Assembly (NCBI GenBank): GCA_021733665.1
Contig: JAHREI010000001.1
Location: 124,001 to 188,000, forward strand
From: Bacillus subtilis
GTDB taxonomy: Bacteria > Pseudomonadota > Alphaproteobacteria > Rhizobiales > Rhizobiaceae
Direction of reading: 5' to 3'
DNA: 64,000 nt
The notes beneath the pieces were generated by a model. It was not told the origin of the DNA and ran no database searches. It saw only the letters and a list, made by a program, of their open reading frames with translations. Shown one piece after another: positions 46,565 through 55,519 of this stretch. The position numbers and the translations under genes are program-made. Numbering within the stretch: the first letter of the stretch is position 1; each line of letters begins with the position of its first letter.

Positions 46565-47284
46565 ATGAAGGAAGTTCCGGTAACACAGACCATTGCGCTC
46601 GTAGATGATGACCGTAATATCCTGACTTCTGTTTCCATTGCTCTGGAATCGGAAGGCTATCGGGTTGAGACCTATACAGATGGTGCTTCGGCGTTGGATG
46701 GTCTGATGGCGCGTCCGCCGAATCTTGCAATTTTTGATATTAAAATGCCGCGAATGGATGGCATGGAATTGCTGCGTCGTCTGCGTCAGAAATCTGATCT
46801 TCCGGTCATTTTTCTGACCTCTAAAGATGATGAGATCGATGAATTATTCGGCCTGAAAATGGGCGCGGATGATTTTATCACCAAGCCGTTCTCCCAGCGT
46901 CTGCTGGTAGAACGCGTAAAAGCGGTTCTGCGTCGTGTGGCTGCCCGTGAAGGTGCGGTTAAAAATCCGGGTCAGCCAACAAAATCATTGCAGCGTGGCC
47001 AGCTGGAAATGGATCAGGAACGCCATACCTGCACATGGAAAGGTGAACCGGTCACTCTAACTGTGACAGAATTCCTTATTCTGCATTCGCTGGCACAGCG
47101 TCCGGGCGTTGTGAAAAGCCGTGATGCGCTGATGGATGCGGCGTATGATGAGCAGGTCTATGTTGATGACCGCACGATCGACAGCCATATCAAACGTCTG
47201 CGTAAAAAGTTCAAAGTTGTTGATGATGATTTTGAAATGATTGAGACGCTGTACGGTGTTGGCTATCGCTTCCGCGAGGCTTAA
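46565..47284 (+). CDS. chvI: Response regulator ChvI (BvrR)
   Basis: The OmpR-type regulator of the ChvG-ChvI envelope/acid-stress system, essential or virulence-linked in relatives (BvrR in Brucella). 239 residues: receiver domain with Asp acid pocket (ALVDDDRN), phospho-Asp58 in [11 protein letters not shown] and Lys in FITKPFS, then a winged-helix DNA-binding domain ([29 protein letters not shown]). The ATG at 46565 has GGAG upstream. The 3' end is the first unit of a 31-bp tandem repeat. Confidence 0.95.
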   Translation: MKEVPVTQTIALVDDDRNILTSVSIALESEGYRVETYTDGASALDGLMARPPNLAIFDIKMPRMDGMELLRRLRQKSDLPVIFLTSKDDEIDELFGLKMGADDFITKPFSQRLLVERVKAVLRRVAAREGAVKNPGQPTKSLQRGQLEMDQERHTCTWKGEPVTLTVTEFLILHSLAQRPGVVKSRDALMDAAYDEQVYVDDRTIDSHIKRLRKKFKVVDDDFEMIETLYGVGYRFREA

Positions 47285-47368
47285 GCCGCGCAAAGCTTAA
47301 AATCACGAGGCGTAAGCCACGCAAAACTAAGAAGCATGAGGCGTAAAAAGCCTCGCTAAAATAAAACT
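47276..47368 (+). repeat. Imperfect 31-bp tandem triplicate starting in the chvI 3' end
   Basis: Units GAGGCTTAAGCCGCGC.. (47276-47306), GAGGCGTAAGCCACGC.. (47307-47337) and GAGGCGTAAAAAGCCTCG.. (47338-47368). The first holds the last chvI codons and stop. A 9-bp-arm hairpin AAACACAGG / CCTGTGTTT (47398-47406, 47437-47445) follows before chvG. Confidence 0.6.
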
Positions 47369-47470
47369 GCGGGGTGTATAAGCCCGGTAGATATTTAAAA
47401 CACAGGGCATTATCCGCTCATCAAACAGTCTGATGTCCTGTGTTTCAGCTAAAGGAACTGATCGTTTTCA

Positions 47471-49312
47471 ATGGTCGCTGAAACGGAAAACAGAAACATA
47501 GAGCGACGCAAGGAACGTGTTGCACGAAGACAGCGGTCGCTTGTCTGGCGACGACTGTTTTCACCGCTGCGCCGCTTGCTGGGAAATTATGTGTTTTCCA
47601 GCCTGACCAAACGTATTCTGTTTCTCAATCTCGCAGCATTGGCGGTGCTGGTTTCGGGGATTATGTATCTTAACCAGTTCCGTGACGGTCTGGTTGATGC
47701 GAAGATTGAAAGCCTGCTGACACAGGGTAAGATTATCGCAGCTTCGATTGCTTCTTCGGCAAGTGTCGATACCAATTCGATCATGATCGATCCGGATAAA
47801 TTGCTGGAGCTGCAAGCCGGACAGAGTATTACACCATCGCCGGATTCTCCGGATAACTGGGAATTTCCGATCAATCCGGAAAAAGTCGCACCATTGTTGC
47901 GTACGCTGATTTCGCCGACCAGTACCCGTGCGCGTATTTACGATAATAATGCCAATATTCTGCTGGATTCCCGTCATCTCTATTCGCGCGGTCAGGTGCT
48001 GAGCTATGATTTGCCGGAGCTGGATGAAGAAGATCGTAGTTTTGGCGACCGCATCAGCATCTGGTTTAACAATCTGATTAACCGCAATAGCTTGCCGCTT
48101 TATCAGGAGCAGCCGGGCGGTAATGGTTCTGTTTATCCGGAGGTGATTACAGCACTGACCGGTTCTTCGGGTAAAGCACAACGCCGCAACGAAAAAGGCG
48201 AGCTGGTCGTATCGGTCGCTGTGCCGATCCAGCGCTATCGTGCGGTGCTTGGCGTATTGCTGATGTCGACCGAGGGCGGTGATATCGACAAGATCGTGCG
48301 CGGTGAGCGCAATGCGATCTTGCGCGTCTTTGTGGTTGTGTCACTGGTTATGGTGATCCTGTCGCTGTTTTTGGCGTCGACCATTGCTAATCCGCTGCGC
48401 AAATTGTCAGAAGCTGCTGATCGTGTGCGTAATGGTATTAAAGGCCGTGTGGAAATTCCGGACTTCTCTGATCGACAGGATGAGGTCGGGCATCTCTCGA
48501 CATCGATCCGCGATATGACCGATGCGCTTTATGCACGTATTGAGGCGATTGAAAGCTTTGCAGCGGATGTCAGCCACGAACTGAAAAATCCGCTGACATC
48601 GCTGCGCAGTGCGGTTGAAACACTGCCGCTGGCAAAAACCGATAGTGCGAAAACCCGTCTTCTGGATGTAATTCAGCACGATGTGCGCCGTCTTGATCGT
48701 CTGATTACTGATATTTCGGATGCGTCACGTCTCGATGCCGAACTTGCCCGTGAACATACTGACCGTGTGGATATGCAGGCACTGCTCAATAATATCGTGG
48801 CAGCGGCGCGGGAAGTACGACGCAATAAAATTGGCACTAAAATTCTGCTCGATATCGGTAAATTACCGGCAGGGGCAAAAGGCTTCTATCTGCCGGGGCA
48901 TGATCTGCGTCTTGGTCAGGTCGTGTCAAACCTGATTGAAAATGCCCGTACCTTTGTGCCGGAAGATAATGGTGAAATCCGTGTTAGTCTTGCACATAAA
49001 GGTTCAAAAATTCAGGTAACCGTTGAGGATAATGGTCCGGGGATTGGCGCTGAAAATATCGAACGTATTTTTGAGCGTTTTTACACGGATCGCCCGTCGT
49101 CAGAAGCATTTGGCCAGAATTCCGGTCTGGGATTGTCGATCAGCCGGCAGATTATTGAAGCTCATGGCGGCACGCTCACAGCGTCGAATATTCTTGATCC
49201 GGAAAATCCGGAACATTGGCTGGGTGCGCGGTTCCTGATTGATTTACCTGCAGAATTACCGGAAAATACCAAACGTCAGCGCACACAGGTCGCACAAAAT
49301 ACAGAGAATTGA
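47471..49312 (+). CDS. chvG: Sensor histidine kinase ChvG (BvrS)
   Basis: 613 residues: a basic N-terminus, a first transmembrane segment (ILFLNLAALAVLVSGIMYL), a periplasmic sensor domain of about 220 residues, a second segment (FVVVSLVMVILSLFLAS), HAMP, the H-box with His369 in DVSHELKNPLTS, then N, G1 (VEDNGPGIG) and G2 (SGLGLSIS) ATPase boxes. In relatives it is held off by the periplasmic repressor ExoR, which is not in this window. It phosphorylates ChvI. The 186-base gap after chvI is filled by repeats. Confidence 0.95.
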   Translation: MVAETENRNIERRKERVARRQRSLVWRRLFSPLRRLLGNYVFSSLTKRILFLNLAALAVLVSGIMYLNQFRDGLVDAKIESLLTQGKIIAASIASSASVDTNSIMIDPDKLLELQAGQSITPSPDSPDNWEFPINPEKVAPLLRTLISPTSTRARIYDNNANILLDSRHLYSRGQVLSYDLPELDEEDRSFGDRISIWFNNLINRNSLPLYQEQPGGNGSVYPEVITALTGSSGKAQRRNEKGELVVSVAVPIQRYRAVLGVLLMSTEGGDIDKIVRGERNAILRVFVVVSLVMVILSLFLASTIANPLRKLSEAADRVRNGIKGRVEIPDFSDRQDEVGHLSTSIRDMTDALYARIEAIESFAADVSHELKNPLTSLRSAVETLPLAKTDSAKTRLLDVIQHDVRRLDRLITDISDASRLDAELAREHTDRVDMQALLNNIVAAAREVRRNKIGTKILLDIGKLPAGAKGFYLPGHDLRLGQVVSNLIENARTFVPEDNGEIRVSLAHKGSKIQVTVEDNGPGIGAENIERIFERFYTDRPSSEAFGQNSGLGLSISRQIIEAHGGTLTASNILDPENPEHWLGARFLIDLPAELPENTKRQRTQVAQNTEN

Positions 49313-49330
49313 TGAAAAGCGGAGAAACAC

Positions 49331-49813
49331 ATGGCTAAATCTGAAGGGTTTGTGTTTCACGCCACATCATTGGTTCTCGGTTCTTTCGGTGTTTTACTGT
49401 GCGGCAGTTCGGGTTCCGGTAAATCATCGCTGGCTTTGACACTTATTGAGCGGGCGCAACAAGCTGGGCGTGTCGGTACGCTGATTTCTGATGATCAGAC
49501 TATTCTCAACATTACCAATAAAAAGCTGATCGCATCGACACCCTCAGTTATTGCCGGTGCAATTGAAATTCGCGGTGCGGGTCTGTTTGAGGTGCCATAT
49601 CAACCGCAGGCCGAGGTCAATCTGCTGGTGGAACTGGTCTGTGCCGATAAAGCGCCACGCTACCCGAGAGATGAACAACGCGATCTGGCAGGATTTATGC
49701 TGCCGGTTCTGACCCTGCCGGAGCTGACCGGCGGTTGTGATTCGCTGCAATGTGCCAGAGCGATTGAAGCTACTTTATTTATGAAACGCTGGGACGGCAG
49801 CAAGACCGCCTAA
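49331..49813 (+). CDS. hprK: HPr kinase/phosphorylase, short alphaproteobacterial form
   Basis: 160 residues, about half the Gram-positive enzyme and without its N-terminal domain. The Walker A GSSGSGKSS (25-33) and the family loop IEIRGAGLFEVPY are present. It phosphorylates a serine of HPr (Ser60 of the ptsH product nearby). Linked to chvIG and PTS genes as in rhizobia, it forms part of the PTS-Ntr regulatory branch. Confidence 0.92.
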   Translation: MAKSEGFVFHATSLVLGSFGVLLCGSSGSGKSSLALTLIERAQQAGRVGTLISDDQTILNITNKKLIASTPSVIAGAIEIRGAGLFEVPYQPQAEVNLLVELVCADKAPRYPRDEQRDLAGFMLPVLTLPELTGGCDSLQCARAIEATLFMKRWDGSKTA

Positions 49814-50208
49814 GCGTGAGGCCGGAAATATATCCGGTTTCGAATGATATCGTTGCTTTTTAAAACTGTTACAGCATACGGTCAGGTACGGGCATGCTGA
49901 TATACAATGTTTTTTTAACGGCTGATTGATAGATATCGACATGGTTTGGTGCGGCATAACCGACGAAAATCATGGGGGCTTTATTTTTTACTTGCACTCA
50001 TTATTCTCGGTGCCAACATAGACGGTCTGGCCAATGTTGAAAACCTGATTGTACAGTCAGGTTCTGTTGGCCGGAGAGCTTAAGTTTTATGAGGAAATGT
50101 CTGAACCGGTGGTTTGGACAAAGATATAGCTTACAGGCTTTTATATTGTGGGTTCGACGCTAGTTTGAGTGCAGCAATGGAAAAGCGACCGGCAGGAGCA
50201 GTTACATA
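49814..50208. other. 395-base gap between hprK and the EIIA gene, structured
   Basis: No credible gene. A bulged hairpin at 50029-50072 has outer arms GGCCAA / TTGGCC and inner arms AACCTGA / TCAGGTT. A short CCGGA/TCCGG stem lies at 49822-49837. In rhizobia these genes are usually close together, so the gap is long. Confidence 0.45.
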
Positions 50209-50610
50209 ATGATCGGACTCGTGCTTGTTACGCACGGAAGGCTGGCCGAAGAGTTTCACCATGCTGTTGAGCATGTTGTCGGCCCTCAGGAACATTTCGA
50301 AACCGTTTGTATCGGTGCCGATGATGATATGGAAAAGCGCCGTGAAGATATTGTCGCGGCGGTTGAAAAAGCTGATCTCGGGCAGGGTGTCATTATCCTG
50401 ACGGATATGTTTGGCGGAACACCATCCAATCTGGCAATTTCAGTGTTGGATGCGGGCAGGGTTGAGGTGATCGCAGGCGTTAATCTGCCGATGCTGATCA
50501 AGCTGACCAGTGTGCGCCAGTCCGGTGATATGGAAGCATCTTTGCGCGAAGCGCAGGATGCCGGCCGTAAATATATTAATGTTGCCAGTCAGGTACTGAC
50601 TAGCAAGTAG
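50209..50610 (+). CDS. PTS EIIA component, mannose family
   Basis: 133 residues of the EIIA(Man) fold: phospho-accepting His9 in MIGLVLVTHGRLAEE and TDMFGGTPSNLA. With no mannose EIIB/C genes nearby, it is the regulatory EIIA of the alphaproteobacterial PTS that takes phosphate from HPr. Codons for its last residues (SQVLTSK and stop) are the first of several 27-bp tandem repeats. Confidence 0.92.
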   Translation: MIGLVLVTHGRLAEEFHHAVEHVVGPQEHFETVCIGADDDMEKRREDIVAAVEKADLGQGVIILTDMFGGTPSNLAISVLDAGRVEVIAGVNLPMLIKLTSVRQSGDMEASLREAQDAGRKYINVASQVLTSK

Positions 50611-50679
50611 TTAAGTCAGGTACTGACTAGCAAATAACAATGTCAGGTACTGACTAGTAAGTAATTAAGTCAGGTGCTG
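50587..50679 (+). repeat. 27-bp tandem repeat duplicating the EIIA gene 3' end
   Basis: Three units, AGTCAGGTACTGACTAGC.. at 50587-50613, 50614-50640 and 50641-50667, then a 12-base partial (50668-50679). Each carries the self-complementary GTCAG-GTA-CTGAC, and the first includes the EIIA stop codon. Units 2 and 3 differ by few bases. Confidence 0.85.
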
Positions 50680-50743
50680 CGGGTCTAAAGACTGTCGGTT
50701 TCTGATGACCATTCAGGCGTCATTTTTGACGGGAAAGTAAAAT

Positions 50744-51055
50744 ATGGCGCAAGTTGCTGTCAGCGGCTGTTATGAGGCGGATAAAGCGGAAAGCCGCTCA
50801 TTTACGATTGTAAATAAGCGTGGTTTGCATGCGCGGGCTTCAGCAAAATTCGTACAGCTGGTGGATAGCTTTAATGCCCATGTCCGTGTTGAAAAAGACG
50901 GCATGAGCGTTGGCGGTACATCCATTATGGGCTTAATGATGCTCGCAGCATCTCCCGGCTGCTGCATTGAAGTCAGCGCCTGCGGTGTTGAGGCCGTCGC
51001 TGTACTGGATGCACTCGAGCAACTCGTTGGCGATAAATTCGGCGAAGAATGCTGA
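50744..51055 (+). CDS. ptsH: HPr phosphocarrier protein
   Basis: 103 residues with His29 (RGLHARASAKF; phosphorylated by EI) and Ser60 in GGTSIMGLMML (HPrK target). About 15 residues longer at the N-terminus than classical HPr. With EIIA and HprK it makes up most of the regulatory PTS; ptsP is not in this window. A terminator follows. Confidence 0.94.
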   Translation: MAQVAVSGCYEADKAESRSFTIVNKRGLHARASAKFVQLVDSFNAHVRVEKDGMSVGGTSIMGLMMLAASPGCCIEVSACGVEAVAVLDALEQLVGDKFGEEC

Positions 51056-51074
51056 TTTCAGTTTTATAATTTAT

Positions 51075-51102
51075 AAAAGCACCGGTCTTCCGGTGCTTTT
51101 TT
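51075..51102 (+). terminator. Rho-independent terminator after ptsH
   Basis: Perfect 11-bp stem AAAAGCACCGG / CCGGTGCTTTT (51075-51085, 51090-51100), T-run. Confidence 0.92.
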
Positions 51103-51219
51103 ATGCCGGATTTCTGTTACATAAAGATATAAAGATTGCCTTATATTTTATTTGAGCCCTTTGATCTGATCTGATACAAATTGCCTATCCATGTTGTAAC
51201 AACTGAAGGCGGAGTGCAG

Positions 51220-52620
51220 ATGTCTGTATCGGGAGAATATATCATCAAGGATATCGGTCTGGCGGACTGGGGACGCAAAGAGATTGTCATTGCGGAAACA
51301 GAAATGCCGGGTCTGATGGCATCACGTGAGGAATTCGGCCCGCAGCAGACACTCAAAGGCGCGCGTATTTCCGGCTCCTTGCATATGACAATTCAGACCG
51401 CAGTGCTGATTGAAACATTGCAGGCTTTGGGTGCGGAAGTGCGTTGGGCATCCTGCAATATTTTCTCGACACAGGATCACGCGGCAGCGGCAATCGCTGC
51501 ACAAGGGACACCGGTTTTCGCCATTAAAGGGGAAACGCTGGAAGAATATTGGTCATACACGGACATGATTTTCCAGTGGCCGGATGGTGAGCCTTCCAAC
51601 CTGATCCTCGATGATGGCGGCGATGCCACCATGTATATTCTGATCGGCGCACGTGCTGAGGCCGGTGAAGATGTCCTGTCCAATCCGGGTAGTGAAGAAG
51701 AGGAAATTCTCTTCGCGCAGATCAAAAAACGTATGGCTGAAACACCGGGCTTTTTCACCCGCCAGCGTGCGGCATTGAAAGGTGTGACGGAAGAAACCAC
51801 CACCGGTGTGAATCGTCTTTATCAGTTACAGCGTGCCGGTCAGCTGCCTTTCCCTGCGATTAACGTCAATGACAGTGTGACCAAGTCGAAATTCGACAAT
51901 AAATACGGCTGTAAAGAGTCACTGGTCGATGGTATCCGCCGCGGGACTGATGTGATGATGGCCGGTAAAGTGGCTGTTGTCTGTGGTTATGGCGATGTGG
52001 GGAAAGGCTCGGCACAATCGCTGCTTGGTGCCGGTGCCCGTGTTAAAGTCACTGAGGTTGATCCGATCTGCGCTCTGCAGGCTGCCATGGATGGCTTTGA
52101 AGTGGTGACACTGGATGATGCCGCCCCTGATGCGGATATTGTCATCACCACAACCGGCAATAAAGATGTCATCACCATCGAGCATATGCGCAAGATGAAA
52201 GATATGGTGATTGTCGGTAATATCGGCCATTTTGATAATGAAATTCAGGTTGGCGCGCTGCGCAATCTGAAATGGACAAATATCAAGCCGCAGGTGGATA
52301 TGATCACCTTCCCGGATGATAAACGTCTGATCCTGTTATCCGAGGGGCGTTTGCTCAATCTCGGCAATGCGACCGGTCATCCGAGCTTTGTGATGTCTGC
52401 CTCTTTCACCAATCAGGTATTGGGACAGATCGAGCTGTTTACCCGTGGCGAGCATTATAAAAATGAAGTTTATGTGCTGCCGAAACACCTTGATGAAAAG
52501 GTTGCCCGTCTGCATCTTGCCAAGCTTGGTGTGAAACTGACTGTGCTTTCTGAGGAACAGGCTGCATATATCGGTGTAACACCGCAGGGGCCATTTAAGT
52601 CTGATCACTACAGATATTAA
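51220..52620 (+). CDS. ahcY: Adenosylhomocysteinase
   Basis: Splits S-adenosylhomocysteine into adenosine and homocysteine. 466 residues: N-terminal substrate domain ([21 protein letters not shown]), [11 protein letters not shown], and the NAD fold [13 protein letters not shown], ending [11 protein letters not shown] at 51220 with GGAG upstream. I looked for but did not see an SAH riboswitch in the 150 bases before it. Confidence 0.96.
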   Translation: MSVSGEYIIKDIGLADWGRKEIVIAETEMPGLMASREEFGPQQTLKGARISGSLHMTIQTAVLIETLQALGAEVRWASCNIFSTQDHAAAAIAAQGTPVFAIKGETLEEYWSYTDMIFQWPDGEPSNLILDDGGDATMYILIGARAEAGEDVLSNPGSEEEEILFAQIKKRMAETPGFFTRQRAALKGVTEETTTGVNRLYQLQRAGQLPFPAINVNDSVTKSKFDNKYGCKESLVDGIRRGTDVMMAGKVAVVCGYGDVGKGSAQSLLGAGARVKVTEVDPICALQAAMDGFEVVTLDDAAPDADIVITTTGNKDVITIEHMRKMKDMVIVGNIGHFDNEIQVGALRNLKWTNIKPQVDMITFPDDKRLILLSEGRLLNLGNATGHPSFVMSASFTNQVLGQIELFTRGEHYKNEVYVLPKHLDEKVARLHLAKLGVKLTVLSEEQAAYIGVTPQGPFKSDHYRY

Positions 52621-52651
52621 CCATATATTGATCAGCATACTAGATATTGAG

Positions 52652-52681
52652 ACCGGAAGAATTGACATTCTTCCGGTTTTT
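52652..52681 (+). terminator. Rho-independent terminator after ahcY
   Basis: Stem ACCGGAAGAAT / ATTCTTCCGGT (52652-52662, 52667-52677) then T's. Confidence 0.92.
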
Positions 52682-52819
52682 ATTTTTGCCCGCGCAGCGC
52701 TTCAATCTGAATTCCCGTGCCTGTATTGTGATATGATTCGAAGATAATGGCAGAAATTACTGCCGCTGATTTTTAAACAGATATGAAGCAGTAAATGCTG
52801 CGACGGAGAATTTTTAGGC

Positions 52820-55429
52820 ATGTCAGGTGTCAGCGCATCAGGAAATAAAGGCTCTTTTATCAGCCGTCATTTTCGTAAAGCTTTGGCCGCAGCAGCCTCA
52901 TTCTCTTCCGTATTATTCTCCGGCCATGCGCTGGCACAAAACTATGATATCGGACGCATTCCTTTGCCAGGCGGCAGCACTGTCGGCCCGAATGAGGTTG
53001 TGCAATTTGCCATTGTTGTAGGGGTGACAGGCGCAGCTCTGTTATCCGTCAGCTGGATTATCCGCAGCCGCAATCGTGTGAACAGAGAAAATACGGCTTT
53101 GCGTGCACGCGTTGCTGATCTTAGCCATATGGTAACACGCAGCGAAACCCTGCTTAATCTGAAAGATCAGCGTATTGTCGTCTGGGCAGGCGCTGAGCCT
53201 GCAAAACGCGGGGCATCCCAGCAAAATAAACAGACAGAGGTCCTCGGGCAATTACCGGTCACCAGTGGTGCACCTCAGGATGTTGCAGCATTTTTAAGCT
53301 TCGGACGCTGGCTGCGTACGGATTCCGTTGTTGCCCTTGAACGCGCGATTTTATCGCTGCGTGAACATGGTCGCTCGTTTGATTTTCTGGTTGAAACCAA
53401 TAATGGCACAATGCTGGAAGTTCAGGGGCAAACGACTGGCGCTTATGCTATTACCCGCTTTATTAATGTGGATGGTGTTCAGGCGAGAGCTGCACAATTG
53501 CAGATGCAGAACAATGAGCTGTTTGACACTCTGACCATGCTCTATGCCTTGTTAAACCGGCTTGACCAGACTGTATGGACACGCGGCACCGATGGGCGGC
53601 TGAACTGGGCAAATAACGCCTATGTGCAGGCTGTCGGTGCAAATGATCTCGATCAGGTTTTGCAGGAAGGCCGCGAATTGCTCGGCGAGCAGGCACGCCA
53701 GAAGATTGAACGCGAGCGCGTCTTGTCTGCTGACGGAGCCTCCCAAAACCAACAACCGGCTGTGCCTTTAACAGGACAGCAAAATAGCTCCATTGCTACG
53801 TTCCGCGATCGTCTGGCGACAGTTATTGATGGCGACCGCCATATGCTGGATGTGGCAGAAGTTGCCTGTTCGGCAGGTTCTGCCGGTTTTGCAGCAAATA
53901 TGAGTGATCTGGAGCAGGTGCGGGCTGAATTGCAGCGCACGCTCCGCAGCCATGCGGAAACGCTCGATCAGCTCTCAACCGCTGTGGCGATTTTTGATCC
54001 GGAAATGAAGCTGCAATTCTTCAATCAGGCTTTTGCCAAATTGTGGTCGCTGGATATTGCCTATCTGGAAAGCCGTCCGAGCAATGCCATGTTGTTTGAC
54101 GGTCTGCGCAGTGACGGTAAGTTGCCTGAGCAGCCGGAATGGCGTCGCTGGAAAGAATCCATGCTGTCGGCCTATCGCGCCGTTGATCCGCAGGAGCATT
54201 GGTGGCATCTGCCGGACAGTCGCACCTTGCGTGTCGTTGCCAATCCGCATCCGCAGGGCGGCGTGACATGGTTCTTCGAGAATATGACCGAGAAGTTTGA
54301 TCTCGAAAGCCGCTATAATACTTTGATGAAAGTGCAGGGCGAAACGCTGGATCATCTGGCCGAAGGTGTGGCCGTGTTCGGTGCTGACGGGCGTATTCGC
54401 TTATCCAATCCGGCCTTTGCCGAATTGTGGTCAATCCCGCCGACTATTGCCGTTGAAGGCACGCATATATCGGTCATTCGCAAGCAGTGCAAAGAACTGG
54501 CCGATGACCGTTATTGGGACGAATTTGTCTCGGCTGTGACCGGTATTGCCGACAAGCGTGAAGGTATGCAGGGGCAGGCAGAACTGTCCACCGGCACAAT
54601 CCTTTCTTATGCTGTTGTGCCGCTGCCAAAAGGTCAGATGATGCTGACCTTTGTTGATGTGTCGGATACGGTGCATGTGGAACGTGCGTTGAAAGACAAA
54701 AATGAAGCGCTGGAACTGGCTGATCAGATCAAGAATGATTTCGTTCAGCACGTATCCTACGAGTTGCGCTCACCACTCACCAATATTATCGGCTTTACGG
54801 AATTGTTGCAGACACCGGGCTTCGGTGAGCTGAATAACCGCCAGCGTGAATATGTTGAACATATCAGCACATCCTCGCTGACTCTGCTGACGATTGTGAA
54901 TGATATTCTGGATCTGGCGACCGTTGATGCGGGTATTATGGAGCTGGATGTCAGCGATGTATCGGTACGTGATGCCGTCACTGCCGCCAGTGAACGCGTG
55001 GCAGATCGCCTGCGTGAACATGATATTGCGCTGAAAGTCCGGGTTGAGGATGCAGTCACCAGTTTCCGCGGCGATGCCAATCGTGTGCATCAGGTATTGT
55101 TCAATCTCCTGAGCAATGCAGCTAATTATGCACCGGAAGGTTCAGAGGTTTCGCTCGATATCCGCCGCCGTGATGAGCATATTGTGTTCAGCGTCCATGA
55201 TAATGGTCCGGGTATGCCTAAGGAAGTGCTGGATACAGTCTTCAAACGCTTCCAGTCACACAGCAATGGCGGCCGTCGTCGTGGCGCAGGTCTTGGTCTG
55301 TCGCTGGTGAAAAGCTTTGTAGAACTGCATGGCGGCACGGTTGATATCCGCACAGCACCATCTTCGGGCACGACTGTTCTGGTACGTTTCCCGTTGGATG
55401 CGCGCCTGTATCGCTCGGCAGCGGAATAA
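52820..55429 (+). CDS. divL: DivL-type cell-cycle pseudo/tyrosine kinase (PAS sensor)
   Basis: 869 residues: two N-terminal hydrophobic segments (about 20-40 and 57-78), a coiled-coil, several PAS-like domains (TLDQLSTAVAIFDPEMKLQFF; DHLAEGVAVFGADGRIRLS), then a dimerisation domain reading HVSYELRSPLTNI, where Tyr647 takes the place of the phospho-accepting His. The ATPase domain keeps LLSNAANYAP, HDNGPGMP and GAGLGLSLVKS. This Tyr substitution is the hallmark of Caulobacter DivL, which modulates CckA and so CtrA in response to DivK. It is placed between ahcY and tsaE. Confidence 0.9.
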   Translation: MSGVSASGNKGSFISRHFRKALAAAASFSSVLFSGHALAQNYDIGRIPLPGGSTVGPNEVVQFAIVVGVTGAALLSVSWIIRSRNRVNRENTALRARVADLSHMVTRSETLLNLKDQRIVVWAGAEPAKRGASQQNKQTEVLGQLPVTSGAPQDVAAFLSFGRWLRTDSVVALERAILSLREHGRSFDFLVETNNGTMLEVQGQTTGAYAITRFINVDGVQARAAQLQMQNNELFDTLTMLYALLNRLDQTVWTRGTDGRLNWANNAYVQAVGANDLDQVLQEGRELLGEQARQKIERERVLSADGASQNQQPAVPLTGQQNSSIATFRDRLATVIDGDRHMLDVAEVACSAGSAGFAANMSDLEQVRAELQRTLRSHAETLDQLSTAVAIFDPEMKLQFFNQAFAKLWSLDIAYLESRPSNAMLFDGLRSDGKLPEQPEWRRWKESMLSAYRAVDPQEHWWHLPDSRTLRVVANPHPQGGVTWFFENMTEKFDLESRYNTLMKVQGETLDHLAEGVAVFGADGRIRLSNPAFAELWSIPPTIAVEGTHISVIRKQCKELADDRYWDEFVSAVTGIADKREGMQGQAELSTGTILSYAVVPLPKGQMMLTFVDVSDTVHVERALKDKNEALELADQIKNDFVQHVSYELRSPLTNIIGFTELLQTPGFGELNNRQREYVEHISTSSLTLLTIVNDILDLATVDAGIMELDVSDVSVRDAVTAASERVADRLREHDIALKVRVEDAVTSFRGDANRVHQVLFNLLSNAANYAPEGSEVSLDIRRRDEHIVFSVHDNGPGMPKEVLDTVFKRFQSHSNGGRRRGAGLGLSLVKSFVELHGGTVDIRTAPSSGTTVLVRFPLDARLYRSAAE

Positions 55430-55519
55430 ATAGATCAGGCTGTCGTTTTCCTATACATATCATTATTCTCATCCTGTCCGATAAGGACCGGACATGGCAT
55501 TTTAATAACGGAAGCTGGC

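Noticed and set aside
50587-50679. Possible CRISPR array
   Set aside because: Units are directly adjacent without spacers, and there are no cas genes; it is a tandem duplication of a gene end.
51103-51219. SAH or SAM riboswitch before ahcY
   Set aside because: I could not draw a pseudoknot or conserved core; the leader is short and AT-rich.
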